From: Acanthochromis polyacanthus
Taxonomy: Eukaryota > Chordata > Actinopteri > Pomacentridae
Assembly (NCBI RefSeq): GCF_021347895.1
Contig: NC_067113.1
Location: 6,057,489 to 6,121,488, forward strand
Direction: 5' to 3'
Length of the DNA: 64,000 nucleotides
Both the position numbers and the translations under genes were made by a program. Position 1 is the first letter of the stretch; each line of letters opens with the position of its first letter. The notes under the pieces were generated by a model that worked only from the letters and a program-made list of their open reading frames with translations, had not been told where the DNA came from and did not search any database. Below are positions 63,471 through 64,000 of this stretch, piece after piece.

Positions 63471-64000
63471 TTGGATTTGGAGGGGAACAATAACATGTTT
63501 ACTGTTAACTCTTAAAAAGTCCATTAATTTCTCAGCCCTGCTGTGTCACCCTGAAGAGGTTGTAGCTGCACCACAGCACAGAAAGTGGATGTATAGGGAA
63601 AATACAGAGATGATGGGAAGAGGTCTTGAGGGGTTACCATAGCAGCAAGGTCAGGTGTTACTTTTTTTTTTTTTTTTTTAACCAAATGGCTCACTGAAGG
63701 CATTGGGGCTAACTCTGCCTTCTACACACCAAGGGTAATGAGAGTTCTGGCTGCTGTAGTAATATTGATTGTTTCCTCCTCTAGTGGGATCTTGACTGTT
63801 TCACTGTGGCTTGATGAGGCAGACTGCTTGCCTTAAGTTCATTGGTCCATGTAAGCCTTTATTAATCCCACAGTAGGGAAAATTGCCGTGTTACAACAGG
63901 AAGAGGGATAGTGCAAACCTGTAGGGAGCATCAGCAGAAAACTAAAATAAAGCAAAACTATACATGAGTACCGATTCTACTACATGTGGATATGGAAAAA
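63471..64000. other. No gene seen; clmn first exon not found
   Basis: Contains a T-run (63663-63679) and, at about 63850-63890, a short dispersed-repeat word TTAATCCCACAGTAGGGAAA also seen in variant form near 30220-30250. No minus-strand ATG exon with the calmin N-terminus was recognised. Confidence 0.35.

Noticed and set aside
61800..64000. clmn first coding exon
   Set aside because: No minus-strand ATG exon ending one base into a codon with a calmin-like N-terminus was found; it probably lies outside the window.

Overview
The window looks like a teleost (probably ray-finned, percomorph-like) genome. The reasons are one vertebrate multi-exon gene recognisable exon by exon (clmn, calmin), many Tc1-, hAT-, P- and PIF/Harbinger-type DNA transposons, tRNA-derived SINEs, and long (CA)n tracts. 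All calls come from reading the sequence by eye; no database search was run.

Right part (44.7-61.8 kb, minus strand): twelve phase-consistent coding exons of clmn encode two actin-binding calponin-homology domains, one 2.35-kb acidic/serine-rich exon, and a C-terminal membrane anchor. Only the first coding exon (N-terminal ~25-30 residues) is missing, presumably beyond 64 kb. The introns hold Tc1-type non-autonomous elements, a palindromic hAT MITE, a candidate solo LTR and LINE debris.

Middle part (17.8-35 kb, minus strand): a calpain relic keeps correctly phased exons of the protease core (catalytic His and Asn) and domain III. It has three frameshifts, no visible catalytic-Cys exons, and no penta-EF-hand exons. 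Inside its large introns lie a cluster of tRNA-Lys(UUU) genes and fragments duplicated together with their flanks, a dead Tc1 element, an internally deleted hAT with a perfect 8-bp target-site duplication (TSD), a 478-bp TA-flanked MITE and a candidate solo LTR. Just upstream is a PIF/Harbinger-like MITE carrying a second, fold-back element.

Left part (0-17.8 kb): a 12-exon minus-strand gene for a Ulp1/SENP-type (C48) cysteine protease spans 11.46-15.6 kb. All phases agree and the catalytic H, D and C are present, but an in-frame TAG precedes the catalytic-Cys exon. A structurally intact Tc1-family transposon (complete DD34E transposase, ~214-bp near-identical terminal inverted repeats (TIRs) with IR/DR organisation) sits in one of its introns, 4 bp from a splice donor. 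Further left are a probable promoter with four tandem ETS-type motifs, a putative first exon of an unidentified minus-strand gene, a two-gene THAP/YqaJ-partner (ISL2EU-like) deletion derivative nested in a SINE, a mariner relic, and another hAT with a perfect TSD. Between clmn and the calpain relic (35-44.7 kb) lie simple repeats, SINEs, a ~150-bp tandem array split by a P-element-like transposon with a perfect 8-bp TSD, and a dead Tc1.

Nothing suggests genes working together as an operon. The biology is one conserved host gene (clmn) beside two decaying protease genes in a region shaped by many transposon families, several datable by TSDs and nesting.
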